NCBI GenBank assembly: GCA_024305405.1
Contig: JAKNDB010000064.1
Coordinates: 1,302,001 to 1,366,000, forward strand
Length of the DNA: 64,000 nt
Origin: Dirofilaria immitis
Lineage: Eukaryota; Nematoda; Chromadorea; Rhabditida; Onchocercidae
Reading direction: 5' to 3'
The translations under genes and the position numbers were made by a program. Position 1 is the first letter of the stretch. The number at the start of each line of letters is the position of its first letter. Shown piece after piece: positions 12,933-26,666 of the stretch. Under the pieces are notes generated by a model. It saw nothing but the letters and a program-made list of their open reading frames with translations, was not told the DNA's origin and searched no databases.

Positions 12933-15900
12933 TCATGAGAGCGGTAAAATAGTATGTGTAGGACCTTGATTTGATAAGGAAATTGTATTATCTTCAATTA
13001 CTTTTTCTGTGTCGAGAATTGGAAGATATCGAACATTTGGAGGTGCTGAACAGGCTTGTGCATATTCGTCCATTGAAGCATGGAATCCGTTGGAACCTAA
13101 TGAACCATCTTTAATAAGTAGTGCTGCCGGTACCACTCCACAATCTTGCGCATGTGGGGGTAATGGAACATCTGCAAATAATACATCACATATGGTATAG
13201 CTATTAAAAATATTGCAATAATACAGTAGCATGGATTATTTCGAAAATTATTGTTTTATATAAATCGTTCAATTCAAGTATGCGTCATTTTAATTAGCAA
13301 AAAAAAATGGAAAGATAAAACTGCAAACAAAGATTGATTTTCTTATGAAAACCGATAAGCATTTGAAATATGATATGCTACAAATGCTATAGAACGCTGC
13401 TTGATTTCTTTTAATTATCGAATAGCAATGCAACTAGAAGTGCGAGGCTATATTAGGAAAACTAACTTTGCGAATTTCTGGGTAGTATAGTATTCTCAAA
13501 TTTTAAATCAGCAGCGTAGGACATGAATAATGTATTGGCACGTTCGTATGCACAGCCAGAAGTGATACGGCCATCCGGTTCCATATCCCACATATCTTCA
13601 GCTGTTTTCCACAAAACACTACCAATCTGAAACTACGCACATAAAAATCTCTCCAAAGCATTTCAAGTGGTTAGGATCAAAGAAATGCGGAAAAATATTT
13701 AAAAAAAAGTTATATAACAAAACTAAAATATTAACTTCTGTTTCATTAAATTTATTAATAAATTTAAAAAACAAACGTTATGTTCAATGACAGCAGCACG
13801 AATACTTGGTCGTTTTTTCTCGACGGCAACAATTCGTCTCATATCATGTAATGTTGGCTGCACTCCAGCTTCTGCTTCATATGGTCGTTCGTATTCTCCT
13901 ACTACATCATCTAAAGTATCACCAGAAATCAAAGTGTACAGCAAAAATATAACATTTCTGTCGAAAATTAACTTTAAAAAGATTTTCAGAATCAGAAATT
14001 AGTGAAAATGAAAATGCATAAAGAAGACTGTTTTCAAAAGCTGACGACGTGATATGGTATGTGATATCAACTGTTGATAAAAATCAGTTTCATTTGCATG
14101 CTTCACAAAAGAGAACTGTTTGAAAATATCATAAATCAACAATAGTTTTTCAATTTAGATTTAAAAGGCCAATCAGTAACTTTCACATGACCACGAGGAA
14201 AACATTTCTTACCTTTATCCAATGACGTTCTCGACAAAATCTCCCATAAAACCAGAGCAGCAGCATACACATCAATCTGACGGAAAGCAAAAGCTGTAAA
14301 TTCAGTAGCACCTTCTAATACTTCCGGTGACATGTATCGTCGTGTTCCCACCTGCAAAGTTGATAGGCAGAATTTTACTACTTTACAAAAATTATTGATG
14401 AATCTCTAAATTGAGGGAAGAAAAATTACAAGAAAATTTGTTTGTGAAATAAACGATTTATAATAAAATTGTTTACCTGTCCATGATTGTCATCTGATGG
14501 CATTTGACCGTTTTCACATTTTAACGCTAAACCAAAATCAGCGATTACTGAAGTTAAATCGAGCTTCAAAAGTACATTTCGTGATTTAAAATCTCTGAAA
14601 TCTAATAAATCCAATAGACAAAATAAAACAGGATTGAAGAGTCATTAAAGCATACATTTTTTGAATCCTTTTTGTTCCTTTTCTATCTTAACTGCTTGGG
14701 GTTACCTGAATCCGTCAATATCGCGATAAGGTCCTCAGCCACTAGATTTTTTATTACTTTCGGTTAAAATATTATTAAAATATTAAAAGAACTAGGTGAT
14801 ATGGAAATTTGAGGTATATGATATCGTATGAATGCAAATACACTTGCCGGTGCACAACACAAGGTTTTAGTTCGCCATCAATCACTTTTTCTTCGTGAAG
14901 GAAAGACAGTCCTCTCAGCATTGAAGATATTATTTTCAATGATTCTTGCAATGTTAGGATGCGAAACTGAAAAAGGTTAAAGTAAAAAAATGTTTTCATA
15001 TTGCAAAAAACTAACAAAAACAAAATAAATAAGTTTACGAATAAGACTAAGATTAGAAAAAAAGACATTAGATTAGAAAATTTAAATAAGTTTATTGAGA
15101 ACTAATAAAGTTAATTAAAATATTAAATTACAACTAACAAGACATTTTCAGTAAGCCCATCTGATTTCGATAAAAATTCTGGCTATTCAAAGAAGTTTGT
15201 AAAAGTTAATCGAAATAAGGTTAACAGAAACGAAAAAAATTCAATGAAATTAAGAGATTATGGGCATGCTAAAGAATTCAGCTTACATGAAGAAAATCGA
15301 ATAGTGAACCATTATCATGAAATTCCGTAATCAACCAAAACTCGTTTCCATGAACTTCCGCACCAAAATATCGCAAAATATTTTTATGTTTTCGAAGAGA
15401 AGTTATTGCATAAATTTCCTGTAATATGATAATAAACAGTAAAGATTTGGCAGAGGAAGATTTAAATTATCCCTAACATTCTTTGAAATACTGCAAAATC
15501 CTACATATAAATAGAGATTTACTTAGTTTTAAAGAAAGAGAAAAAAATTTGCAGCGTTTAGAAAAACATCAAAAAAAGAAACAAGACATTCGAACCTGTT
15601 CAACAATCCAACTGTTCACATCGACGGATGGAAAAACTTTTACTGCAACAGTTTCGTTGTCTAGCATGCCACGAAATACTTGACCAAAGCGACCGCGAGC
15701 CACCAACTAAAATGATACATGATTAAATCAGAACCCCGAAAAAACTCCTGAATACCAGAATTTAAAGTAAGGAAAATAATCTCTGTCTCATAATTCATTT
15801 TAACTTTTGGTGAAATTTGTGAGAAGAGATTTGAGAAATGTTTGCAAACAATTCTTGCTTCATTACTCTTTTATTCTTGACATCTATAAGTTTATAGATC

Positions 15901-16233
15901 TTTCCGTAATTTTATCCCAACTGTCCCATAAATGACTTAGAGAAATTCTGCCTTGCGACAAATTCATATTCATGTCATTATCTTCATGTAAAGAAGAAAA
16001 CTTGCAGATTTCAAGAAACATACAATATGTTTTATTAAAATATTAAGAGTCTAATTCAAAAGATACCAATCTTTCTTAAGCAAAAGTCAATAATACAGTT
16101 TAAAGTCCAAAATTACAATAAGAGAGGTAACATACCTCAAGATCAGTGATATTTTTAGATTGCCATCTTTTCTGACTCCAATCAAAGGTAACTTTGCATC
16201 ACCAACAATGGGCATCGAAAATGCATCAGCAGC
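12933..16233 (-). other. Receptor kinase domain and C-terminal tail exons
   Basis: Exon 6 ends the juxtamembrane part. Exons 7-13 carry the kinase: glycine loop ARGRFGQV, catalytic lysine in TVAVKVF, gatekeeper region [12 protein letters not shown], the catalytic loop HRDFKSRN split across the intron 14847-14595, IADFGLAL, and [15 protein letters not shown] followed by [12 protein letters not shown]. All catalytic residues are present. Exon 14 adds about 80 residues of proline- and serine-containing tail, ending ILPLS and a TGA at 12935-12933. The type II character comes from [14 protein letters not shown] and the lack of a GS box. Confidence 0.88.
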
Positions 16234-18375
16234 CTAGAGAGAGAAAAAAAATTTCAACACACAATGTCTTTTGCTCACTTACATTTTGCAAAATGTTGCT
16301 TTGTTCATTAGAATGCTTTATAACATTAAAAGAGAAATAAAATAAGATAATGCTTGGCTAATAACCTTCTCTTTATAATGTCGGCTATTTCTATATTCTC
16401 GATAACTGTAATAGCAGAATAAAGCAAGCGCACAAAGGGAAAAGAAGCCAAGAATAATGATAGCAAACATTCTACTCCCTGTGTCAAAGAAACCTGCATC
16501 TTCCATTTCTGTTGGTTCCATTGTAGTTGGTGATGCTAAAATTGCCTTCTTTTTTACTCTCTATAAAATTTATTAAAATATTTCTTATTGATAAATAGAT
16601 AAATTTTTGAAGGTGGCGTTTCCCGGAAGATACAAATCATTATTTGGGAATCAAATAATTGAAATAATCGTTTAATATCGAATTACTTAATCGAATAATA
16701 TGTGACAATCCAATTTTTCTAGAATATTTCATTCAGTTCACTGAATATAAAACAACGAAATAAAATAATGCATATATAGTAAATCACTTAATTGTCTATA
16801 CAATTTGATTTTATCTAACGCTAAATCATGAAACATAATAATTTCTTGAAGATTAGTAAAAAGTAAGCTTACGAGTAGCTATGCGTTGTGGAGGAAATTG
16901 CACGCGTCGATTACAATGATGCGTACTGCAACAACAAAATAAAGCAGCATTACCATGTCCGGTTGGTCGTTCATCAGCAATACATTCGCTGTTATCACAA
17001 TTACCCAAATTACCATCATGCATCCAACATCCTTTTAAAGTTACCTGCTGCAAAAAAAGGATTAATTTTCAGTTTATATAATTGCAAATCTCATTAAGTC
17101 ATTATCAGTTAAATTTCTAAGCACAAACTTTATGCTTTTATTTATGATTTTCAATCCAAATTAAAAGATAAAAAGTGAAACGAATAAATCTAAAATAGCA
17201 CAATTAACCTAATAAAAACCTCAAAAAACAATACGAATAGAAAAGTGTAAAATAAAAACTAAATAAGACAATGAATACATGAACTTAGCACTGCTCTTGA
17301 AAACAAAAAAAAACTGGATATAAAAAGTTACCCGTGTTAAAGAGTTATTTACCAAAGCAGCCATGCAACCTAAGCGATGATCATTTGCAGAAGCATAACA
17401 CATTTTCGTGGTCGGACAACTTCGTTCCATTGGATCACATGAACTGACATCGTAAAACTGGAAAGCTTCTATATACTCTCCACTATATTTTCTACTGCAT
17501 GACTACATTTAATTACTATCAAATTAATATGGGCTAATATTTCATGGAAATGCCCTGGTCGATTTCGGACATCTCAAAAAAATTAAATTATTATTATTGT
17601 AAACTCAATAGCTTTCCTTCTTTTTACAAAAAAGAAAAAAAACGGATAAATGAAACTTACATCACAATAAATAAAGGGACGAGATTTATTGTCTAGATTA
17701 TAATTAAGACCTTCGATGCCATATTTCTTCAAAAAAACTGGTTTTGCTGGAAGTTTCATTTCTGCACCACCTAATTCTTTCGCCTATAATCGGTTGAAAT
17801 CACTAATATTGACAGCATATATAATCTATGGATAAACAGTCACTCTGATTTACATACTTCATTGACATAGAATATTTACTTCGGTTTAGTCCTAACGTTG
17901 AAATTAACCACCAAACAAATTATTGCTATGATTTTGATTCCAACTTTAACAAAGACATCTAACATTTCTTACCCTGCGAGAACTGTATGTTATGATCACA
18001 TCATTAAAATGATTAAGGAACACTAAATCATTTGATACAGGATCCGATAGCTTTAAAATTCATAACAAGACACGATCTTATATCAGTTGCCCATAATGAA
18101 CGCAAAGAGTGATCAAATCAATACAGGCCTATTATTTGCACAAAAATTAACAATAGTTTCGAATTAGGTCAAGTCGATTAATATCTATTAAGCAAATATT
18201 TTAATCAATCATATGAAAATAAAAATGTAACTTACACTGATCGTATCATCACTGAATATATCCCCAAGAGAATTATGTTTCAATGCAGTAAAACAATGGG
18301 TAGAAATCAGTAAAAAGAGGCAATAAATATAGCAATGAATATCATTCTACCATCATTTCTGTTTTCTACTGCCAT
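12933..18375 (-). CDS. daf-4: Type II activin/BMP receptor Ser/Thr kinase (DAF-4/ACVR2 family)
   Basis: Fourteen exons: 18375-18236, 17783-17661, 17457-17332, 17047-16873, 16535-16366, 16233-16136, 15706-15596, 15418-15287, 14966-14848, 14594-14477, 14351-14213, 13910-13777, 13626-13467 and 13171-12933. They give about 661 residues in the usual order: signal peptide, cysteine-rich ectodomain, one transmembrane helix, kinase domain, short tail. Type II receptors bind TGF-beta-family ligands at the cell surface and phosphorylate type I receptors. In C. elegans the single type II receptor DAF-4 serves both the dauer and the body-size pathways. The symbol rests on family resemblance, and strict orthology was not tested. 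The start follows TTTAG, a probable trans-splice acceptor. One base is missing in exon 1 (A18312-18316) and one in exon 6 (T16168-16171). The intron after exon 9 uses a GC donor. Confidence 0.9.
16366..18375 (-). other. Receptor signal peptide, ectodomain and transmembrane exons
   Basis: Exon 1 codes for a leader with a hydrophobic core ([10 protein letters not shown] and onward, once one base is added at 18312-18316). Exons 2-4 hold the ligand-binding part: YGIEGLNY and RPFIYCD, then [26 protein letters not shown] with an N-glycosylation sequon, KGCWMHDG, and the three-finger signature [10 protein letters not shown], which fits CC-x5-CN. Exon 5 codes for the membrane helix ([20 protein letters not shown]), followed by a basic/aromatic juxtamembrane segment. 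Cysteine spacing fits an ActRII-type three-finger fold. Confidence 0.85.
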
Positions 18376-20790
18376 CTAAATCATATAATACAAATTATTA
18401 TCGTAAAATGAAGGCAGAAAGAATAAGCATGACATTTTTTTTGATACTTGTTGTATCATACGATACAGACAAGTGTCAAGAATTAAATATTTGATGAATG
18501 AATCACAAGAATCCGATTATTTTTTATGATGCATTTTCTAATTATTATGTGAAATGTATTTAGAGAAAATTTTATGCATGAATAAATTTTTATAGAAACT
18601 AATGATACCATTCATCAAATTATTTCGTTAAATTCATCGAAATAAATTATATCGCAATAATCTAAAATATATATTAGCAAACATGAACAAATATGCTAAA
18701 TAAAGGAAATTTTGAATGTAAGGAATAAAATTTAGAAAAAGGCAAAAAAAAATGTTAAACATGAACTGAATGAAATATGCATCTTCTATACATCTAATCA
18801 TATTTTATTCAAATCAACAGCAACACTCTTCTACGAGTATCATTATATCTCTTTAGTTGATATAAATATTTATATGAAACTTCTTTGTAATTAAATATTT
18901 TAAAATTAGCACAAATATTACAACCGCTCATAAAATATACTTACCAACCTGAATAACTTTGTTATGAAATTAAAATCAACACTTCTTTTCCATCTTATTT
19001 TCTCTTTTCTCTTTTCAACATAAATTATTGCGTGTTAATTTATCTCGAACATTAACTACTATATCTATTAGTGACAAGGATAATTCTGATAGTGATAGTA
19101 TAGTATAACTTGGACATTTTATTGTTCATAGTATTAATAGTAAAATAAAACACTGTTAGCTGAAGAAGTATGAAAATTGAGGTATACTCTAATCTATTCA
19201 TATCAAAGAATTGATTAAATGTTCTAACAGATATTGAAAAAGATTCTAAATTTTTTTTAAAGAATATTTAATGAAAAAAGAATTAAAATAAAAAGATAGC
19301 AATAAATAGCAATCATTCAAAATTTATCCAGATATGCAAAAAATTAATGAGTTATATAAATATTTCGATGGCTACCGTAATAAATAAGCACCCTAAAAGC
19401 AGGTATAAATCTCGTGAACTTTGACATCTTATCACCGAGTGTATAAAAACCAAAATTTAAAATACACATACACATTTATCAGAAATGGAAAAAAAATGCA
19501 CAATCTTGACACGCTTTTTTTTTTCATTAAAAAAATGAGAATAGAAAGGACATTTGAAAAATTAATTGTCATCACGAATTGAGGACATTAATTCTAAAAC
19601 ATTAACTGATTAATATATTATGCCAGAAACATTATATAACTAACTTCTTCTATCTACTGCTCACTTAAATAAATATCACATTTATTAGTTCCCATCAAAT
19701 TTTTGAAAATTTCAAAAGCAAAAAAAATCAACAAATATATATTATATAGTGATATCATTAACGCTATCAATGAATTATATAACATCGTTTTTTTTTTTAT
19801 AAACAAATATATATATCTGTTATTTATTTATATATGCATATATATTAAAATGTTAAAAATTGTATATCTCTTAAAGTACTGTTTACGAATTATTTCATAA
19901 TAATCATTATATTCATCATATTCGTGAATTCAATCACAAAATTATAATGATAGTGCACGTGAAAGTAAATATATATATATATATAAAAATTGATAAAAGT
20001 AATACACACATTTGTATACATAAAAAATATAGAAATAAACATGTTCATATAAACATAAACATTAATGTATAACTTTTTTCAATTATATTGTTGCAAAATT
20101 ATGCCCAAGAAAGCGGCAATCATTATTATCATTTAATTACTATTCGCTTTTCATCTATGCAACAACATTTGTTATATGATAAAATTAAAACTATTGAATT
20201 GAATGTAAAATATCTTTCAAAGATATTTGCTTTGATTAATTGTAGACCACTCATCATGATTCTTCATTCGACGAAATGAATCTTTTGATTGTTAGTTATA
20301 ATTGTAGGATAGGATATGATGGCATACAATACTATCAACAACTATCAATCATAAAATTTATTAAATACATACTAAAAAAAAAAAAGAAATTAGATTATCC
20401 GAATTCTACGATTTACAAAGCGTCAAAAGATTGTTCTCATCAAAATTTCTTCATTTTTTTTTCTTTCTTGTGCAACAAGAACAATGTTTTTATTGATCGT
20501 AATATCTAAAATTTATGATATCGATTTGCAATCAATATCATAAATTCAATTTTTAAAAGATAAAAAAATTGATAAGAATAAAATCAACTAGATAGTATAC
20601 TATTCGTATAGTACTATTTGTAACATACTATTAGAAAAACAAAAAAATAAAGAAAATAGAATTCAGTGAAATGAATAACTTAGTTGCAATGAGGTGCTAG
20701 TGATGTGGGCATACACCGATACGCAGCTCTAGGCTTATTCCTTCCCGAAAAATAAAACAAATGAAAGTTGCTGGAAGCTTTTTATCAATT
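18376..20790. other. AT-rich region upstream of the receptor start
   Basis: No supported gene. It would be an intron if the distal exon at 21044-21163 belongs to the receptor. Short (TA) runs occur around 19800-19990. A more mixed-base patch at 20690-20750 stands out from its surroundings, but I cannot assign it. Confidence 0.4.
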
Positions 20791-20871
20791 CATACATATA
20801 TATATATGTGTGTATGTATATATATATATATACATACACACACACATACATACATCAAACATATATATACA

Positions 20872-20930
<59 letters not shown>

Positions 20931-20932
20931 AT
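20791..20932. repeat. (TA)n/(CA)n microsatellite
   Basis: Alternating TA and TG/CA dinucleotides followed by an almost pure CA run of about 65 bp. The open frames across it on both strands are products of the repeat. Confidence 0.9.
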
Positions 20933-21043
20933 AATACACTTACATGTAGCCAGATACGTACAGACGAACCAAAAATAAATTTCAATTTTTGTCTTTTTCA
21001 GAAACGTACTGATAGGATAAAATGAATATTTGTTGTTACTTAC

Positions 21044-21163
21044 CGAAGAAATCGCTCCGTTCCAATAATCAACTCCATTTATATCAAATTGAAAAAGTGC
21101 AAAAGGGCAAATAAAAATATATAGCAACAGCAAATCACTAATCAATGAAATATATAATTTCAT
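21044..21163 (-). CDS. Candidate alternative first exon with signal peptide for the type II receptor
   Basis: A 40-codon frame starts at 21163 and ends in phase 0 at a full-consensus donor (GTAAGT). It codes for a strongly hydrophobic leader (LISDLLLLYIFICPFALF) followed by FDINGVDYWNGAISS. The next phase-0 acceptor on this strand in a recognised gene is receptor exon 2 at 17783, so joining the two would give a receptor with a different signal peptide and N-terminus. The link to the receptor is inferred from strand, phase and lack of other coding exons in between. It could instead be the first exon of an unrelated short gene. Confidence 0.4.
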
Positions 21164-21997
21164 ATATCAAAATTATTTCACTATCAAACATTCACCCTAC
21201 AATTTAATCATTCTATAAATTTTCCTAAAAAAAGATCCAAAATTTTTGCATAAAATAAGGAGCATGATGATATTCTAAAAATATTCAATATTAAAAATGA
21301 AAATGTATGGAAAAAGCAATGATAATAATACTGAACACTTTGACATATATATCTAAGTACATCGGAAAGTTAAATAAAAGCTTTATTGATATTAAAAAGA
21401 TACTTTTATTTTTATTACTACCAAAATAAAACTACTAGAAAACAAAATTAATACAAATAAAAAAAAAAATCATCGAATCGTATAGCGGCATACGTACATT
21501 TTGCCAAAGGATAAAACGATCAATAATCAACGAAAGCTATAAAATATGGATAAAAATTTTACTTATTCTCTCTCTCTCTCCCTCTCTTCTCTCTCTTTTT
21601 TTCTCCTTCTTACTCAGAAATAGCTTAATCAAATTAACTATTTAAAAAGAAAAGAAACAAAATGACTTACTTCATCTGGATTATTCGATCGCAATCTTTT
21701 CCAATAGTAATTAGTACATTTTTCTAGATATTATGTGGATGGAATATTTTACAAATAATTCTCATTACAACATTACTGCCAATAAAATTCCAACCAAATG
21801 TGAATCCTGAAATGAAAAAAAACAAACAGATGAATATAAAATTTTCGCTTATCTCTTTATAACGGAAATATTTCATGTATACATTAGTAATATTAAATTT
21901 ATTTTATAAGAATTTTCAGAAAAGAATTCATCTTCTGAAAATTTTAGCAAATAAAAAAGTTAAAAAGAAAAATAATCAAAACTATCAATAACTGGAA

Positions 21998-22375
21998 CTT
22001 TTCCACATGAACATCTATTTAACTGTCATTATTTTATGTCTATACTTTTCACATGAACGCTCACGTCTGTTCCTTATCTGTGATTATCCTACGTTACTCA
22101 CAACTTTCACATGAACGTTCACGTATTTTCCTTATCTGTAACTATTTTACATCATTTATAATTTTCACATGACTATCTACTCTTTTAACTTGTTATTATT
22201 TTACGTCATTTGTAGTATCAGCATTAGCAGCCTAAAATTCAAGTTTTATGATGTACAAGAATCTCTCGACTTTTGGAAATACATTAAACATGCAATTTAT
22301 GTAAACTACGTCACACTCGTATACATACATTAAACATGCAATTTGTGTACACGTTACGTCACATAATATACATAC
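21998..22375. repeat. Degenerate ~62-bp tandem repeat with TACGTCA/CACGT motifs
   Basis: Roughly four imperfect units carry the phrase TTTCACATGAAC, a C/A-CGT element and CCTTATCTGT (21998-22216). A second pair of about 50-bp units at 22286-22375 repeats AAACATGCAATTT and TACGTCACA. The TACGTCA core resembles a CRE half-palindrome. The block lies about 0.8-1.2 kb upstream of the candidate distal receptor exon. Confidence 0.6.
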
Positions 22376-22885
22376 ATCTATGCATGCGAAAGTTAACAAA
22401 ATAAGTATAAAAAAATTTTTGAAATTAATCTAGAAATCATTTTATGAATAGAGCAAAAAATTATATAAAGTTTGCAGTTATTTATCACTTATCATTTGCA
22501 TATGATATGAGAAATGATACGTTTTATATAGCGGCCAAAACATGAAATGATTTTTGCGAAACAATTACGATATTGATGATAAAACAAAAAAAAAAGAAAT
22601 GATATTTAATAATAAGCACTTTTAATATGAATGAATATACCGTAAAGAACAGATAAAAACGATCAACTTCATATTATTCATTATCGATTAAATATTTGAT
22701 ATATATCTTATAAGGAAGTATTACTATCTTACCTCATTGAAGCGATATGGAAGCGCTATCAATTGATAAGCAAACAAATTCGATAATATTTGAAGTAATC
22801 ATTCCATTATCGCTTTATGCAAATATATGCTCAAATAAAATTAAATAACGATTCAAAGGAAAAAAAAGGAAAATTGATGAAAATG

Positions 22886-23150
22886 GTCGAGAATAAAGGC
22901 ATAAAAATGGGAGGAAGGTGGCAAATGAAAATTATCGAGAGTTGAAGAAGGACGAAGAGTGATTGAAAATGGTCGAGAATGAGGGAAGAGCGATTGAAAA
23001 AGAAGTCGGAAGTAAAACGAATGGCTGAATGAAAAATGAAAATAGTCGAGAATGCGGATGCAATAAAAAAAAAAAAAAAGGTCAGAAATATTGTGAGTGA
23101 TGATGAACTGATGAAAAGAGTCGAGAATGTGGAGAGATGTCGAGAATGAG
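22886..23150. repeat. Purine-rich segment with repeated GTCGAGAATG motif
   Basis: The phrase GTCGAGAATG or a close variant occurs five times in about 260 bp within a purine-rich strand. Spacing is irregular. The long minus-strand frame across it is Ser/Phe-rich and repeat-derived. Confidence 0.55.
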
Positions 23151-23360
23151 GAAAGAATAAGAGAAAATGAGAAACGAATGATGTATACAAAAAAAGAGGT
23201 CGAAAGTTAGGAAAATATCGATGTCACCAAAAAGCAATGACAATGATAAAAGTTCAGGAACAAGCCTTAATAGTTAACCCTTCACTCTCCCATTCCTTCA
23301 TCATCTCTAATCCATCCATCTCTTTCGTCCCCAAAAATCAATTTCTCATTGTTTGCCACA

Positions 23361-23442
23361 TACACATACACACACACACACACATACACATACACCTACA
23401 CATACATACATACACACGCACACATATGCATACATACATACG
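23361..23442. repeat. (CA)n/(CATA)n microsatellite
   Basis: CA and CATA units in an imperfect run. It produces His/Thr-rich shadow frames in all three plus frames. Confidence 0.85.
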
Positions 23443-24330
23443 TACCAACGTCTTCCTTCTCTTTCTTCCATTCTATCTCTCCCTCTCTCCTTCTATCTCA
23501 CCTTCCATCCTTCCCTGTCGATCTTCCTTCTCTCTTATCTGTAAAACCACTTGCGAATTAAGCGAGACGCGCTGTGCTACGATATGCCAAATTGATGACA
23601 TCATTCAATCCCGCCCACGCAATGCCACTATATTTCTTTACGACAGTATTATCGCTATATCGATCAACTTTTTCCATCCCCTTAATTGCAGATATCAATT
23701 ATCACTCCGTGCTAGCCATTGGTCAGCACAGGAATGACCTTTCATCATTGGATTATATATGTCACTCATCATGTCATTCTTGATAGGTCGAAAGGTTATC
23801 GATTATTATGATCGATAATATGAGATAGTCAAGTATAAGCATTTCATATAAATTATTGTTAGTGATTGCTATAATCATTGTTTTCTTGTAACACTGACCA
23901 CCATTTGAAGATAATTAGCAACAGTGATAAGCTACGATTATCTTTCCAGGTTTTGTAGATGACCTGAAATCGTAAAGCGCTAAAAGAACAATACATGTGA
24001 TTCATTAAATAATTAAAATAGAAAGCGTACACTGAATCCAATAAATCAAATTCAAATTAAAATTCTATTCATAATTTATGCTTAAAATATATTTGGATGG
24101 GTATTTTTCATTATCATCTACTTATCAATTATCGAAATTTCGACCGTCACAATTGTTAGTAATCATTTTACTGATAATTGATAAGTTTTAATTGCTATCA
24201 CAGCTGAATTCTTTTATTGCATTAGAAAAAATTGAATTAGCTATGAGGATCAAATAGTCGCATTTTTTTTTTTTTTTTAGATAATGTTAATGAAAGAAAT
24301 TGGATAACAATTGAGAGTAAAATTTTGATT

Positions 24331-24560
24331 TGAATTTGATTTATCGGAGAATTGATTTTTGATAATTCTGATAATCAAGACTTCAACTTGTGAATTTGAT
24401 TTATCGAGGAACTGATTTTTAATAATTCTGATAATCAAGACTTCAACTTGTGAATTTATTTTATCGGCGAACTAATTTTTGATAATTCTGATAAAAAAAA
24501 GACTTCAACTTGTGAATTTGATTTATCGAAGAACTGATTTCTGATAATTCTGAAATTTTG
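24331..24560. repeat. 60-bp minisatellite, about 3.8 copies
   Basis: Three full units of 60-62 bp and one partial begin with TGAATTTGATTTATCG and end with CAAGACTTCAACTTG. Units start at 24331, 24391, 24451 and 24513. Unit 3 has an A-run expansion. Confidence 0.9.
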
Positions 24561-26666
24561 ACCTATGACATAGCTATTTAATCAGTCTTTTTCTTTTTGA
24601 TTTATTTTTTCACGAATGATCAAATTAGATTCTAATCTCTTAAGTTATTCATATGAAGTATCTAGATCAAGCCAAAATATCAAATTAAAGAAAGCCTAAA
24701 ATATCATAAAGATTTTCGTCAAATTAAAAATCCAAATAAATAATAATTCAACATTTAATAAACTTGTCTGTTTAATTCCAATGATATATTTCGAAATTTC
24801 AGAATGATAAAATAATGAAATATTGATATATCTCAATGATATGATATTGATATATCCCATTGATTTATTCCCTTATCAGACGACTTTTTTGGTAAAAACA
24901 AAAGTATAAATGCATAAATGGAGATAACAGAGTTATGATCATCGATTAGATTGTTGTATTTTGTTATAATCGCAATAAATAATATTAGATGATAAATAAA
25001 ACTTATGCAGAATGTGTATCATTATCATCGAAAGTTATGATAATACTGTATTGTGATACTGATAAAATCTTATTTCTTACTTTGTCATAAATTTTTCTTA
25101 TCATATAACAATTGAAATATTCTCGTAAAATTAAAAGTTACGAAATAATTCAACATGATAATGATAATATTTAATCCTTATCACTTTTCTAAAAATTCAA
25201 GAAATATGATCAAAATGTGTCATAAAAACTCAAAACGAAAAGTTGTGATAAAGGTTTTTATTGACTGATGGAGGATTTATATTTGCGAAATTAACGATAA
25301 ATTTAATCAGAAATATCACTAACGATATCGATCACTAGATTATCATTTTTAATTAAAATGATCTGCTCCTGCTAGAATCTTTGTTAATAATTTCTTGAAA
25401 TAATGAATTGATCATTCCGATCATTCTGTTTCATATTGAATTCTCATTCGCTTTAAAACAAATCTTCCTCGAGAGTTTTTCTTTTTTTTCGAGAATCCTT
25501 TTCAATCTGATTGAAATTTATGCTTCTTCTGATCGCATCTTTCTAAAAGTTTCTTCTTATGATGAAGGTTATGATCCAACTGGGTAATTGTAACTTATTA
25601 CATAGTAAGATGAGTTTGTTTTCTATTTATCAACTATAGCAAATGTAGGGCAAAGGTCAATAGCTCGATTATATTATAATATTTTTACAACACAAAGATT
25701 GTTTGATTATTTCGTCATATTTATATTCGATCAAAATACTTTAATTTTTCCAACTGATAGATCAATCTTAATAATTCTGATAAATCCGATAAACAATATT
25801 GTAGATCAAAGAAAAATTAAATTAAATAATAAAAATAAACTAATAGCGAGAATTTAAAAAAGAAAATGGATGATACAGTGATAATATAATGATAATAATC
25901 TAAACAGATACGTATTTAAAAATGATAACATTATCACATTTTATCACAATGAAATTGATCATTTCTTCATACAGTAATAATGATCGTTAAATTAAATGAT
26001 ACAAATGATAAAAATTAAGACAGATAAGTAAAATTGTTTCATCAAAAAAAAAAAAAAATTTATTCATTTTATTTCATTTTTCAAACATACATTGATAAGA
26101 AAAATGATAATGATACTTTTTTCAAATATATTTTGATAAGAAAATGATAATAATATTTTGAAATTTACTTACATTCCAATAATATTTTTCCCTTTATTTT
26201 AATTAAAATACAAGTGTGATTAATTTAATTTTTTTTTAAATAATATTTCTGTAAAATATTTGGAATTTATTTTGCTGCCATTTTATTTGATAACATTTGA
26301 TATCAATGATGAATTATCATTTGATTTTATTGTTATAAATGATTGTGAAATTGAATATTTTTGCGGAATAATTTTAAAACTTTCAAATATATATTAAATC
26401 AATTATTATCAAATATATTATTCAATAATAATTCTTTTTTTTTCAATATAAAAAAAGGAAGTGAAAATTTTTATCATTTCGATTACATTTATCAGTTATC
26501 ATATCTGCAAATCCTTATCAACATGCAACTGCATGCAATCAAATATATTTATAATTAATTTGCAATTTTATTTATAAAAATTATTTCATCTTTTTTCCTG
26601 CATAAATTTAATTATTTTTCTCTATTTTTTCCTCTCAACTATTTACTTGTTGTAATTAATTTATTC

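Noticed and set aside
22831..23190. 119-residue Ser/Phe-rich minus-strand frame
   Set aside because: It lies on a purine-rich segment with repeated GTCGAGAATG. Composition alone explains the open frame.
23237..23737. 166-residue plus-strand frame
   Set aside because: Its middle is a CATA/CA microsatellite, the rest shows no family features, and two other frames are open across the same repeat.
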